In this document: piece after piece, positions 19,563 to 30,625 of the stretch | How positions within the stretch are numbered: the first letter of the stretch is position 1 | Layout: every line of letters starts with the position of its first letter | NCBI GenBank assembly: GCA_017654935.2 | Contig: CM065713.1 | Coordinates: forward strand, 22,897,979-22,961,978 | Length of the DNA: 64,000 nt | Source: Phymorhynchus buccinoides | Taxonomy: Eukaryota; Mollusca; Gastropoda; Neogastropoda; Raphitomidae | Direction: 5' to 3' | Notes under the pieces: generated by a model | What the model saw: the letters and a program-made list of their open reading frames with translations, nothing else | Told to the model about the DNA's origin: nothing | Database searches by the model: none | Program-made: the position numbers and the translations under genes

Positions 19563-19916
19563 GTAAATTATGAGCAGTCCTATCATATCAATGCTCCTAC
19601 CCTTGTTAGTTACCACTAGGCCTTATTGCATAGAGTTTCCCCCGCAGGCTTCCTCCTCTCATGATGGGAGAGCTTAGCGGAGAGGAGCCCGGGAATTGGG
19701 TGGATGCCTTGTGCCACCATTCGGGGAGCTGGTCGACCACGTTTTACATTGGGAGTAGGGTACTTTGGGCGCTTTCTTTTGCAATGGTTTTCTATGCTTC
19801 ACAACACGAATGTACAATGTAAACCCCGGGTGTGTGTGTACCTCTAATCTGTCACACGCTTCTTAGTTCCATTTTTATTGATCTTATGACGATTGTGTGT
19901 GTGTGTGTGTGTTGCT

Positions 19917-20367
19917 ATAAATCTATTCATAAAGCTGTTCCATCTTACCTCTGCGACAATATTTCCATCTATACGCCAGCTCGCACTTTACGTTCAGTTT
20001 CTGATCCTCTTTCTCTCCAGATCCCTAGGTATAAGCTTTCAACTGTTGGTCGGCGCTCTTTTGCTGTCTCAGGACCGACCTCCTGGAACAAACTTCCTCT
20101 CTCCCTCCGTCAGCGACCGACCCTCTCGGCCTTCAAATCTAACCTCAAAACCCACCTGTTCCCTCGTGATTGAGGCTCCACTCTCTTTCTCTTCTCTCTC
20201 TCTTGCCTTTAGGTCTGTTTCTGCTGTATACCATTTATGTCAAACGTGTGTGTGTTCGCTTTTGTATTGCATTTTTGTTTGAATGCGTTTTGAATGCTAA
20301 CGTGTGTGTGCGCTTTGATTTGATTTATATCAAGATTCAGCGCCATATAAATACTGTATGTTGTTGA
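19917..20367 (+). mobile_element. LINE (L2/CR1-like) 3' end
   Basis: An 80-residue C-terminal ORF2 segment: HKAVPSYLCDNISIYTP, RTLRSVSDPLSLQIPRYKL, GRRSFAVSGPTSWNKLPLSL, KSNLKTHLFPRD, stop at 20171-20173. This is the standard C-terminus of L2/CR1-type elements. A 3' UTR ends in a CAGCGCCATATAAATAC motif, shared in inverted form with the ends near 32300 and 58445. 5'-truncated. Confidence 0.8.
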
Positions 20368-20391
20368 GAGAGAGAGAGAGAGAGAGAGAGT
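20368..20391 (+). repeat. (GA)n microsatellite
   Basis: About 12 GA units directly after the LINE 3' end, probably grown from the retroposon tail. Confidence 0.9.
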
Positions 20392-20689
20392 CATTTTGAA
20401 CCTTTTTCTGATCACATGTGCAGTTTAGAAATGACATGTCTGATCTTTGCTTTTTTGTCTGTTTAAGAGTGTATTAACATTGTTGAGAGTGGTGACACTA
20501 TATGTCAAAAAATGATTGTTGATATTTTTTGTGCTAATTAAGGTCAATGGCCATCGATGGCACATCTTTTGTGGTTTTATGGGCAATGTACGTGTCCATA
20601 TATGCCGTCAAATTTTTTTTAAAAATGGTCAATGGATTCTGTTGATTTTGTGCTGAAAAGCTTTTTAATTTATTTTTTATTCTTTCTTT

Positions 20690-21115
20690 CTTCGTTCGCT
20701 TGGACAGTTTTCCTGTCATTATGGTGCGTATAGAAAAAAAAGAAAGAAGAAGAAGAAGCGTCATGCTGCCGTTTATGCCGGGGCGGGCCCCATAACTAAA
20801 AAAAATAGATAGGGCCCCAGCAAAATGGTCAGATTTTGGCTGTTTGAAAAATCTTTGTTTGTAGAGGATTTTTAGGAAAAAAAAGGCAGGGGAATGGACC
20901 ATTAAGGCAGAAATATAGTAGATGACAGTAAGCAGACAAAAGGTAAAAGAAAAAAAAAAAAGGCAGAGTCAAAGGGCGAGGGGGAATGGCCATAAATTAG
21001 AGGAAAAGGGGGAAGTGTACAAGGCCCAGAGAAAACTTCAAGAAGGGTAGGGGAACTATCTTTAACACGAAAAGACCCTCCCACGGTATCCGACACAGGG
21101 GGAGTAGTAAGTAAT
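20690..21115 (+). mobile_element. SINE-like element 5a
   Basis: The head TTCTTCGTTCGCTTGGACAG plus CGTCATGCTGCCGTTTATGC, followed by a body (AGTAGATGACAG, GGCAGAGTCAAAG, AACTTCAAGAAGGGTAGGGG) also used by family 5b. Relatives at 26350-26705, 56630-56880 (-) and 58043-58140. Confidence 0.6.
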
Positions 21116-21166
21116 TTTATCAAAGGCAGTTTTTATTTTTGGTTACCTTTAGACTCCATGTTAAAA

Positions 21167-22433
21167 TACAGTGTGGGGACTCCCTTATAAGACCTTTTTA
21201 ACCATCTGTATTTGTTTACAAATTAGGGGGAATTTACCCTGGTGTTGCAGCACCTGCCTCCAGGACCGTTCCCACCGTGTTTACATCTACTAAATGTCCT
21301 ATGATCATGGGTTATGTTCCAGGGACCGACGAGGGACGGTTTTTTTATTTTTAACAGATTGTTTTTTCTGCTTATAATAAGCTTCAAAAAAATATCACCC
21401 AAAAAAATGAGGTCTATAAAAAAATAAATGGGAGGGGATAGTGGTTTTAAAGGGAGGGATTTAATTTTCAATTTTACTTTACAAAGAAAGGGAAATGTTG
21501 GCTAAGGCACCTCAAAAATGATCATCTCGCTGTCGGTGTGGTTGTTTGGTTGGGGTTTTTGTTTTTTTTTTTTGTGAGTTAAAGAAGGGGAAATGTCTCG
21601 GAGGAAGTAGGCTACAATTATGGCTGTTTGGGCGTTGTTTGGTTTTTTCGGGTTCTACAGAAAGTGGGTCTTTAAAGACCAACCCGATCACACCAAGTGT
21701 CACAAAAAATCAACGGTTGGTCACATCAAAGGTTTGACGCGTTTCCCTCTTATTAACGGGAAATAAAATCTTGTTTGTGACCAGGTTTGACTCCTATACA
21801 AATGTCCCAAAATTGAAAACGGAACATCATTTTTGTTTTAAAGAGCAGCCTCAATTTGAGTATGGGAACATTTGTTTGGGGGTCACACAGCAACCCAGAA
21901 AAAAAAAAAAAAAAAAAAACACAAGGGACGTAATCTGTTGGTTGGGGTCTCAGTGTCTTTGTCTTAAAAACCCTTTCGCCGCCAGCCATTTTTTTAAGCC
22001 AAAATTTCCATTAAGCTTACATGGATAGAAAAAAAAAACATTTTTGTCTGAAATATTGGGAATTATTCAGTGATAAATTTAAAATAAGGTCTAACCTTAA
22101 CCTCTTTCAGAAACTTTTAAAAATAGGGGTGCTTTGGGATAATAGCGGGCCCTGATTGGATGCCATTTAGTGACCAAGGGTGGTGTAAAAAACCACTGTG
22201 TGTGCTAAAAAGCGACACATGGGCGGTGAAAGGGTTTGTTAAAGAGCAAGCGCTCAGTTTGAATATAGGGGAGGAGGAGGGGAAATTTATGTTTGGTGGG
22301 TTTCGCAGCAACCCCGAAAAAAAAAAAAACCCAAGGGTGGATCGTAATCGTGGGTTGTCGGCGGGGTCACTGGGTCTTTATGTGGGAGGGAGTCAGCAGG
22401 GAGGCGTGTCCTTATAAGGGAGGTTCCACTGTA
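21167..22433 (+). mobile_element. Expanded CAGTGGAACC-type TA element with nested insertions
   Basis: Begins TACAGTGTGGGGACTCCCTT and ends CTTATAAGGGAGGTTCCACT then GTA, the same termini as the short MITEs but 1.27 kb apart. The interior has diverged 'ttataa' modules, a piggyBac-like MITE (21964-22242) and noisy sequence. No transposase recognised. Confidence 0.55.
21964..22242 (+). mobile_element. piggyBac-like MITE, degraded copy
   Basis: Homologous to 56936-57188: starts with a TTAA-like TTAAAAACCCTTTCGCCGCC and ends GGGCGGTGAAAGGGTTTGTT then AAA. Longer by scattered one-base insertions. Confidence 0.6.
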
Positions 22434-22479
22434 TGCTACTTGTTTACAATTGTGAATAGGATTGACTACTGGGGGGGCT

Positions 22480-23350
22480 GGGGGTGGCGGGGGGCGCTTT
22501 CTCTTGTAATGATTTTCTGTGCTTTATTGAAAGTCTTCACAACACTAGTATTTTAGTAGTAATGTACAAATATAGACCCGGGGTAATCTATCACACTTTT
22601 TTCCTTCTTTTTTTCTCTCCACAATTTATATATTAGTCGACTCTGTGTGAGAGAGAGAGGGAGGAGAGAGAAAATCTCATTTTTTACTTTTTTTTTCCTG
22701 GATCCCAGTTCAGAAATGACCATGTCTGAAAAAAAAAAAAAAAAAACACTGTGGGGATACGGGGGGGGGGGGGGGGGGGGGGGTGGGGGGGGTCCCTCTC
22801 TGGGGGGTCTCTGGGTCCTTCTCTTTGTCCTCTTGTGGGTTCTTTTGTATAAATAGTTTCCCCCACCTTCTGGAAATTCTGTGCTTGTTTAACTTCATCT
22901 AATCTGTCACTCTCTCTTGACCTCTGCCCTTTTTCTTGCTTTTAATTTGTGTCATCTACTATCTTTCTGACTTTTGGCCTTTTTTCCAAAAATATCTTCC
23001 ATATAGTTTTCTTCTTTGAGCTCCTCCGAAATCGGAATGTGTCGGCTGAGTGCAGCGAGGAGACCAGTGAAAACTGGAAAATGGACACATACGTTACCAT
23101 TGTGGCCTTACGGCCCGGGAACGCAGAAGAAGAAGACATGTCTGGATTTTTTCTTGTTTGTTTTGCTTTTTTGTCAGAGTGTACCAACATTGTTGAGAAT
23201 GGACACTACTAGTACTATAGGTCCTAAAAAATGATTAATATTTTGTGTTAAGTCAATGTCATTCTGACATCCTATAATGTACATGACCATATGCAATCCA
23301 TTTTTGAAATGCTATCTGTTTATTGTGCTGTGCAAGCTTTTAATTTTATT
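22480..23350 (+). repeat. Tandem segmental duplication, second copy, split by a SINE
   Basis: Second copy of the blocks listed for 19756-20670. It is interrupted by the 5b element at 22729-23134. Confidence 0.65.
22729..23134 (-). mobile_element. SINE-like element 5b with target duplication
   Basis: Flanked by GACCATGTCTG (22718-22728) and GACATGTCTG (23135-23144), the sequence that is single at the paralogous empty site near 20432. This fixes the ends of the family: one end a homopolymer A run followed by a G-rich stretch, the other the CCCGGGAACGCAGAAGAAGA tail. Confidence 0.75.
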
Positions 23351-23954
23351 CAAGCTGTTTATTTTGAATGCAGGTACTAGACCCCGAAAGTACAAAGTAT
23401 GAACATGGTAAGTTGATTTTAAATATTTGGTACAAGTTTTGCCCTTGTAATGAATGTTTGTCTCTCAATGCAGGTAATTGAGATTTATTTTTTGGTTTTG
23501 CCTCCTGAGTTCTTGGATATGTTTTTTTTGTTCCTAATTGTTTTGTTTTGCCTGTGAAAGAATTTGTCAGTACTTGCTGCTGTTAGTAAAAGCTCTCTCC
23601 TTCTAAACGCGAAAAATATTGAAGGAGTGCATGAAAAAATGTGTATGTGTTATTGCGTGTGTATGTGAATATGTGCATGCGTATATTTGTATGTGTATGT
23701 GTTATTTTTGTCATGTGGTTTGTTTTATTTTCTTAGTTATGTTTATGTTCTGTATTTGAAAATCTTATGATGTAAAAAAAAAAATAGTTCAATATGGAAA
23801 AAGTTTAAAACAAATAAATCCAATCAAAGTTGCTGCAATGTTATGCTTTTTCCGAGGATTGTCAATGTTTATAGGTTTGTGGCTGCGTGGAACAGTGAAA
23901 ACAATGGTTCAAAGTTTGCAATTTTGTTGTTGTGGCGAGATGTTGTAGTTACCG
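23351..23954. other. Unclassified AT-rich stretch
   Basis: No gene seen. Contains a GTGTATGTG-rich low-complexity patch at about 23640-23710. Confidence 0.5.
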
Positions 23955-24125
23955 TGGCTTAAACGGAACCCCCCCCTCCAGGGGACGTCATTCCCAACCC
24001 GCAGCCTGAGCACCTTACCACTTGGGTACAAATGCACCAGCCCCAGGGATGAGAACATTGCGTGTGTGACTGTTTTTGAGCACCCCCGTCACATATGGCA
24101 AGGCCCACACTCCGACTTCAGAGGA
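23955..24125 (-). repeat. Dispersed repeat IR-1
   Basis: Diverged copy sharing GATGAGAACATTGCGTGTGT and CCCACACTCCGACTTC with the other four copies. Confidence 0.65.
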
Positions 24126-24480
24126 TTGTTTGTTGTTGTTGTCGCTGTGATAATCTTCCCATTTCTTCCTGCATACTCTTCCATACAAAAGATACCACGT
24201 AGTCGCAGAGTAGCTAGCTGGTTTCCCTGCGTCTGTTTTTTTTTAGCTCAGAACAGGCTTCCACTGAACTCCACTGAGGTGGTTGACTCAGACAGCAGTG
24301 CAGTGGTTTTCCTCATGCGTGGTCGCCCCTTCCCGACGGGCCCCTCACATAAATCTCGCTCCCCATGCACTGCTGATATTGGATGTTCGCGACCCTGACA
24401 AACCAGAGTGTGGCTGCGAGTGGGACTCGGAAGGATGAGGCGGTGCGGGAGCACGCTAACTGTATATATGGTCAAGGTGG

Positions 24481-24654
24481 TACAGTGGAACCTCCCTTAT
24501 AAAACCTTCAAAAATCATCCAAAATGAGGTCTTATAAGGGAGGGGGGTCTTATAAGGGAGGTAATTTTTAATACTTACAAAAGGAAGGGCGATGTCTCAG
24601 AAGAGAAAGTAGGTCTTATGTGGGAGGGAGTCTTATAAGGGAGGTTCCACAGTA
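24481..24654 (+). mobile_element. TA-flanked MITE (CAGTGGAACC termini)
   Basis: TACAGTGGAACCTCCCTTAT at one end, GGGAGGTTCCACAGTA at the other. Confidence 0.8.
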
Positions 24655-24885
24655 TTACCGTTGTTGTTTTTTAATGTTTTTTTAATGCACTTGAACTTTC
24701 ATTTCTTTATTTTATGTTAGTTTGTTTTCAAATCTATTTCTCTGTATTTTGTAAAGAGTTTTTTTTTTTTTTAAACAAACAATGTTGTTTTTTAGTGGCT
24801 CTTATTTATCCACTTCCTGTTTGTTGTAAAGCGCAAACCAAAAGAGGAGCTCACATTTTTTATTGAGAGGTTTTTGCGCCTACAC

Positions 24886-25082
24886 AGGGTACCAACCCCT
24901 CCCCTTATAAGAATCATCCAAAATGAGGGGTCTTAATATGGGAGGGGTCTTATAAGGGAGGTAATTTTTTAATACTTACAAAGAAGAACAACGTCTCAGA
25001 GAAAGAAGAGAAAAGTACATGTAGGTCTTATGTGGGAGGAAGTCTTATAATGTGAGGCCTTGTAAGGGAGGTTCCACTGTGT
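24886..25082 (+). mobile_element. TA-flanked MITE (CAGTGGAACC termini), degraded left end
   Basis: The left end is eroded (CAGGGTACCAACCCCTCCCC). The right end AAGGGAGGTTCCACTGTG is well kept. Same internal 'aatgaggtcttata' modules. Confidence 0.7.
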
Positions 25083-25249
25083 AAGAATTTCTTTATTATT
25101 ATTATTATTTGAAGAAACGAAGATGACTGCTGGGTTCGGTAAAATTCACAACAATTTAAAACAGAGTCGAAGTTGAAACCCAAAACAAAAGATGTATTAA
25201 TCACACAAACAAAAACAAGTCACGGGACCTCCGCAGTTTCGGGTTATTT

Positions 25250-25710
25250 CAATCAGTTGGTACAGTGGCACAGTGGTAACGCGTTCGATTCGTGTCAAGT
25301 AAAACCGAGTTTGAACATGTGTACAGGGGATTTTTTTCTGCTCATTTTGCACTAGGCCTTACGGTATGAACGTGTGGAGGAGGGTCTCTTTCGGAAGAGA
25401 CGATCCGATAAACCGACCCTAGCGGGTCCCTGTCCGTCGCCCATGCAGTAATTTGCACTTAGCACGCTAAAACCCAGTGGCCAACGAAAAGTTGTCAAAA
25501 AAATGGTTCAAAATGGTGAAACTCTCCCTTTCACCACCCCACGTCGCCCCCTTTTCCTTTCTCATCAGTCAAACAAAAATTGCATGCATAAAAAAAAAAA
25601 AAGAATGGGTGGCGCTCATCTGGCTGCGAGACGCGCTCTCCAGGTGAAAGCAACCCGAATTTCACAGAGATGCATCTGTGGACTATAGAGTACCTAATAC
25701 CTAATAATCC
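25250..25710 (+). mobile_element. tRNA-derived SINE (family 3)
   Basis: A-box-like GTGGCACAGTGGTAACGCG and a diverged B box (GAGTTTGAAC). Same body and same tail (GTACCTAATACCTAATAAT). Longer than the other copies through scattered insertions. Confidence 0.8.
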
Positions 25711-25834
25711 TAGCCGTTGTGCCAGTGCTAAAAAAATAAGACATCAAAATAGAAACCCGAATAGTCGGTGAACTTGTTTCAGGTTTGAGCTGGATTTTAA
25801 AATCTTTTGGATTTGGGTTTCAAATTTCGGACTT

Positions 25835-26275
25835 TGTTTATTATTGTTTTGTTTTGTTTGTTTTTCTTGTTGCAAATGTATGGTTATAATCGCATTGTCT
25901 GAAGATTCTATTTCTTGCGTTTCTTCAATTATTATTATTATATTATTATGTTTTGTTTTGGTTGTTTTCTTTTTGGTGCAAATGTTATGGGTTTATATTT
26001 TCGCATGTGTAAAGATTCTATTTTTGCGGTTTTTTTTTTATTATTATTATTATTATATTATTATTGTTTTGTTTTGTTTGTTTTTCTTGTTGCAAATGTA
26101 TGGTTATATTCGCATTGTGGTGTAAAGATTCAGATTTTTTTTTTTTTTTTTTTTTCTTGCATTCATTTTTTTTCCATTATTATTATTATATTGTTTATGT
26201 TTTTTTATTTGTTTTTCTTGTTGCAAATGTAGGGTTATAATCGCATGTGTGTGAAGATTCTATTTGCGTTTTTTT
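25835..26275 (+). repeat. Tandem repeat, about 4 units of 80-125 bp
   Basis: Each unit holds TTTTTCTTGTTGCAAATGTA, TGGTTATA(A/T)TCGCAT, AAGATTCTATTT and a (TTA)n stretch. The last unit is incomplete. Confidence 0.75.
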
Positions 26276-26349
26276 TCATTTTGCTACACTTCACTTCTGT
26301 TAATGGGTGGCGGCTTAAAACCTTTCCCACACTGTCCTTATTCATTATC

Positions 26350-26705
26350 TTCTTCTTCGTCAATCGCTCAGACAGTTTTCCTTGTCAATTATGAGTGCAG
26401 ATGTGTCATTCTGCCGTGATGCGCCTAACTAACAAATAGTTTAGGCCCAAGCACGTTGAACTTCGGGCTGGAGGAAATCTTTTTGAAAAAAAGTGTTTCG
26501 TGGAGCAGAAAGAAAAAAAGGCAGGGAGGGAATTGGACCGTTAGGCAGAAACAGAAAGAAGGATAGTAGATGGGAAGCAAAGGCGCAAAAGGGAAAAAAA
26601 AAAAAGAAGTGGCAAAGGCAGAGTCCCCCAGAGAAGAAGAGAGAGGTTCAAGCAACGAGAGTGACAGATAGAGGAAAAAAGCAGCTACATGCACCAGAAA
26701 CTCCT
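26350..26705 (+). mobile_element. SINE-like element 5a
   Basis: Head CTTCTTCGTCAATCGCTCAG with TCATTCTGCCGTGATGCGCC, then the shared body GGCAGGGAGGGAATTGGACC and GATAGTAGATGGGAAGC. Confidence 0.6.
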
Positions 26706-27169
26706 ATTAGGTATTACCTGCCAGTATTTAAACGCTTTGCAAAAAATAAGTTGTTGGGTGGGTTTAATGTAATTTATTTGTTTACAAGGACGAGGGGGAC
26801 TGGCAAAGCAAGAGTACGGGGCCCCAACCAAAACACAAAGTTGCATCATTACTTTTTTCATCAACATTGCATATAACTTAGCTGCATGTCTGGTGTTTTG
26901 TCTCTTAAAAGGTTCGCTGTACACCGTTAAACATTATTCACAAAATAGCACTTATTTTCCACATGGCAAACAACGGTTGAGTGGTTTAATGATATTATGA
27001 GTGGGCCCCTAACGCCCTGTGTTGCCATGGGAAAAAATATGAGATATTCTGTTGATAATTATTGTAAACGTGTAACGCAGAGACCTTAAGAAAAAAAATG
27101 TCTGAAGCTTAGGGACTACAATAGTCAAGTTACACCATTATTAAAAAATTTAACTTCATAAATTTTTAA

Positions 27170-27250
27170 AAAACACACACTTTCACGCACCGCATGCACG
27201 GCAGCACGCGGCACACACACACACAACCTCACACGCACACACATACAAAT
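27170..27250 (+). repeat. CA-rich microsatellite
   Basis: Interrupted ACACAC/GCAC runs. Confidence 0.8.
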
Positions 27251-27385
27251 ACTCCTTTCCAAATTGCAAACATTTTCCAATTTTAATTTTAGGAACATCA
27301 CGTCGAACAAAAAAAGTTTCCCTTGGTGGGGGAGTTTGGCCATTATCCAGATATGGTTTTTGTTGTCCTACCTTGGCCTCCTTAA

Positions 27386-27545
27386 AAGGGACCCCCATGC
27401 AGGGGGAAATCATCCAACAGCCGAAAGTGTACTTGAACACCATGGATACAAAATGCACCAGCTATGGATGAGAACATTACGGTGTTTAGTGACCGTTTTT
27501 TGATGACCTCACCACGTGCGGCAGCCCACACTCCGACTTCCTGAG
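27386..27545 (-). repeat. Dispersed repeat IR-1
   Basis: Diverged copy: GCACCAGCTATGGATGAGAA, CATTACGGTGTTTAGTGACC and CAGCCCACACTCCGACTTCC. Confidence 0.65.
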
Positions 27546-27904
27546 GAATTTGGATACTGATGATGTTTCGCTATGCGATGGTGGTGGCTAGGGACAATTC
27601 CCTCGCATAATTATGCAGAGCATAACAACGTTTTGATGCAGCCTTGGTGACATTAATTACTAACAATCAGCATGCAAAAGAAATACAACAACAAAATAGG
27701 AAGGTGAGTCTTTGTGCAAACATGCAGCGATGCCCCCGCCCTTCAGGTGGAGCAGCCCGAAATGTTGCTGGGAATAAAAAACAATACACAATGTCATCAA
27801 AATTATTTACGTATTTTGTTGTTGTGGGGGGTACAACAGGATCAGTTAAGAAGAGAGACACAAAAGTAATAATATAATATTTCGTGGACCCAAAAAAACC
27901 TGCT

Positions 27905-28085
27905 GCTCAGCATTACCAGTACTTTAGCCATTTACCAGTACTCAGCATTACCAGTACTTTTAGCAATTACCAGTACTTAGCATTACCAGTTACTTAGCAT
28001 TACCAGTACTTAGCAATTTACCAGTACTTAGCATTACCAAGTACTCAGCATTACCAGTCACTTAGCATTAAACCAGTTAATCGGT
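27905..28085 (+). repeat. Short tandem repeat, about 16 bp unit
   Basis: Roughly eleven copies of ACTTAGCATTACCAGT with one-base indels between units. No spacers, so not a CRISPR-like array. Confidence 0.9.
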
Positions 28086-28149
28086 ATATTTCAGTACTAT
28101 GCATTGCGGCTAGGTCCCCGCGCCATAATTTGTTTGTCAGGGGAATAAA

Positions 28150-28400
28150 AACAAATATTACGACGGTCAATTAAATTTTTCTGGACCTCCTATAAGGGCG
28201 ATTTACAGACGCTCAGGACCCTTGGCGCCCTTCATAATAGACTACTAAAATAGTAAGAAAAAAACATATAAACACAAATCTGGGAGCAATTTGGCTATTA
28301 CAATTTGTGGGGCGTGCGCCTTTTATACAGGGTGTTGGCCTTATACAAAACAAGGTGCGCCTTATCCCACAGTGTGCTTTAATACAAGTAAGTTGCCTGT
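28150..28400 (+). mobile_element. MITE-like 'GCGCCTTAT' element, degraded
   Basis: Resembles 58282-58425: CTATAAGGGCGATTTACAGA, an AATAGTAAGAAA core, and GTGGGGCGTGCGCCTTTTAT. The GCGCCTTAT motif near each end is inverted in better-preserved relatives known in animals. Boundaries are uncertain. Confidence 0.45.
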
Positions 28401-28439
28401 ATGCAAGTGCAGCTTATAGTCAGAAAAATAATGCCCATA

Positions 28440-29182
28440 TAAAAAAAATTGAAAACGGGGAAAATGGAACATGATTTGGAAAAATGGAGCACTAGTCACC
28501 ACACTTCTTGCCAAAAATTTAATATAAAAAAAACAATCCATCCAGTTTCTTCCGGGGGGAGGAACCACCACAAAATTAACAAGAAAACTAAAAAAATGGG
28601 GAGACACACACTACACACCACAAAAAACACTGACTATATTCCACTTTTTTTTTTTTTTTTTTTTTTTCATGGACTGGGGGGAATATGAAAACATGATTAT
28701 ACCAGTATTTCAGTAATGTAAATGATTCTTTCTATTGGGTTTTTTTTTTTTTTTAATAAAATTGCCCCCATGGAAAATCTATGAGTGAATGAAAGTTCGT
28801 TTAAACGTCCTGCCGGCCTTGAACAGGCACATTATTTACGGACATTATTAACATAATAAAGTATTGGTGGGAAACGATGACCTATGAGGCAACTTGCCCA
28901 GGAGGCAGATGCAACACCATAGGAAAAGTCCTGCTGGACTTGAATTTGTAACAATACAGATAATGAGCAGAAACTTGATGACAGTAACAGGCCATAGAAA
29001 TGAGTGAGAAAGACATGCTAGTACATAGTTTACTAGTATCCTGGCACCTAGAAACCTAGTTTCGTGACACTGAAACCTGATTGACTATATCTTTCAGCTG
29101 CATGCGCAGAACCCTTCTCAGTTTTATTATCATTCACTAATTTTCAAAATTGATATGAAAAGGCTGAATGATTGATGGGGAA
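28440..29182. other. Unclassified low-complexity stretch
   Basis: A/T-rich with long T and A homopolymers (for example T23 at about 28645). No gene seen. Confidence 0.5.
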
Positions 29183-29213
29183 GAAAAAAGAAGCAGAAGA
29201 AGAAGAAGAAGAA
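29183..29213 (+). repeat. (GAA)n microsatellite
   Basis: About ten GAA/GCA units. Confidence 0.85.
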
Positions 29214-29324
29214 AACCTCACAAAAAAAAGTGAAAAAAATATTTCTACATGGAAAATTTGAAAAAAAAAAAGTGGGAAAAAATTTAAATTTGCGAGTACA
29301 AAGGTCTAAAGTGGTTTGTACATT

Positions 29325-29605
29325 GCTAATTTTTCATCGCTTACTGATACGATATTCCCATGAAACAAAAGAAAATTTGCAAAATAAATACTGAATACAA
29401 AATGTCAGCAGAAAATTAGTCATCGGTTACTGGTACAATATTCCTATCAATTAAAAGAGAAATTTGCACACACAAAAAGTCACGATGATAAGCGTCTGCG
29501 CATACAGTTTCATTGAACTTGACAGTGACCAAACGGCGTTTAGTTATCACTTACTGGTACAACATTGCCATGAAACCAAAGAAGAAAAAATTGCAAAAAA
29601 AAAAA
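29325..29605 (+). repeat. Diverged tandem repeat, three units
   Basis: Three units sharing ATC(G/A)CTTACTGATAC, ATATTCCCATGAAAC and AAAATTTGCAAA, spaced about 75-125 bp. Confidence 0.6.
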
Positions 29606-29734
29606 AAAACCATACAAAGCCAACGGTCGGCACTTCCCGTTTCATTAAAGAATGCGGTACGACTTCTCACTAAGGTCCTTTTTTACAGAGAAGAGAGAAA
29701 GTTACAGAGGGAGTTCTGCAGTGAAACCTTGAGC

Positions 29735-30625
29735 TTTATGAAACATGGGAGGACCTTGGTACGGGAGGTGGTTATAAAATTTAAAAAAAATAATTTAATT
29801 TTGGTCAAATTCCCTAATGAAATTTATTGTCATTGGAAAAAAAGAAAGAGCCCCCCGACAAGACCTTTTTAAAAATGATTACCCAAAAATTATCAAAAAT
29901 CGGTCGAAAAAATTGGGAGGGGGAAAAGAAAAGTTTACGACGTTTTAAAAATCGGGTTTAGCTTTTTTTTACATGAGCTAATTATAAGAAAAAAAGTTTT
30001 GATAAGGGGGAATTTACCGGCCCTTACCGTATCAAGGTTTGGATGAATCAAAAAAGCCATAACTTTTTCTATTTTTTTACCAATAAAAAAAACATTGGTA
30101 CCAAAATAAAGCTGAATTCAAAGGGGCAACATCAACCCCAAACATTAGACATATTAGTCCTAAGCTTTTTGTGCGGGCGATCAACAAGCGGGGTCACAAG
30201 ATCGCAACATCAACATGCGCGTGACAGAAAACAACATGTCCGGACAGTCTTCGACGTAACACCTCCCGACTTGTGGAGACCTTGATCAGCATTGAGATTT
30301 ATTCTAGATGCACCAAATTTGGTGTACTTGTAGAAAAATAATTAAATGTAACTGCGCATTTGTTTTAAAAGAATTATATAATTACCGTTCAGAAATGATA
30401 AAAGAATGAATTGGACCCAAATATTGGATCGCTTGGGGGGGTCTTCTCGTCGGGACATCGGCCGCCCGTCTTGAGCGTAAAAAAAAAAATATAAAAAAAA
30501 AAAGATCGTTTCCCGGAAAATTGGACCGAGTAGGTGTCTGCTTCCCGAAAGAAAGAAACTCGGATGGTCAGCGCCAAGAATAACCAACAATAAAAACAAG
30601 CAAAGGAAATTCAACAGAAAAAGTG
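29735..30625 (-). repeat. Dispersed repeat R1, long inverted copy
   Basis: The 30380-30625 part is the reverse complement of the left-arm R1 type (AACTCGGATGGTCAGCGCCA). The 29735-30410 part is the reverse complement of 49579-50205 (shared CAAGGTTTGGATGAATC, GTGGAGACCTTGATCAGCAT). It therefore joins two parts seen separately elsewhere, showing R1 is at least 0.9 kb. Scattered insertions throughout. No ORF. Confidence 0.7.

Larger units (their letters stand above)
19756..20670 (+). repeat. Tandem segmental duplication, first copy
   Basis: Three separated blocks recur in the same order at 22480-23350: GGGCGCTTTCTTTTGCAATG ... ACCCCGGG; AGAAATGACATGTCTG; and ACATTGTTGAGA ... AAAAAATGATT. Copy 1 carries the LINE 3' end at 19917-20367. 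Copy 2 carries a SINE instead. Confidence 0.65.

Noticed and set aside
27905..28085. CRISPR-like array
   Set aside because: A contiguous 16 bp tandem repeat without spacers in eukaryotic DNA.
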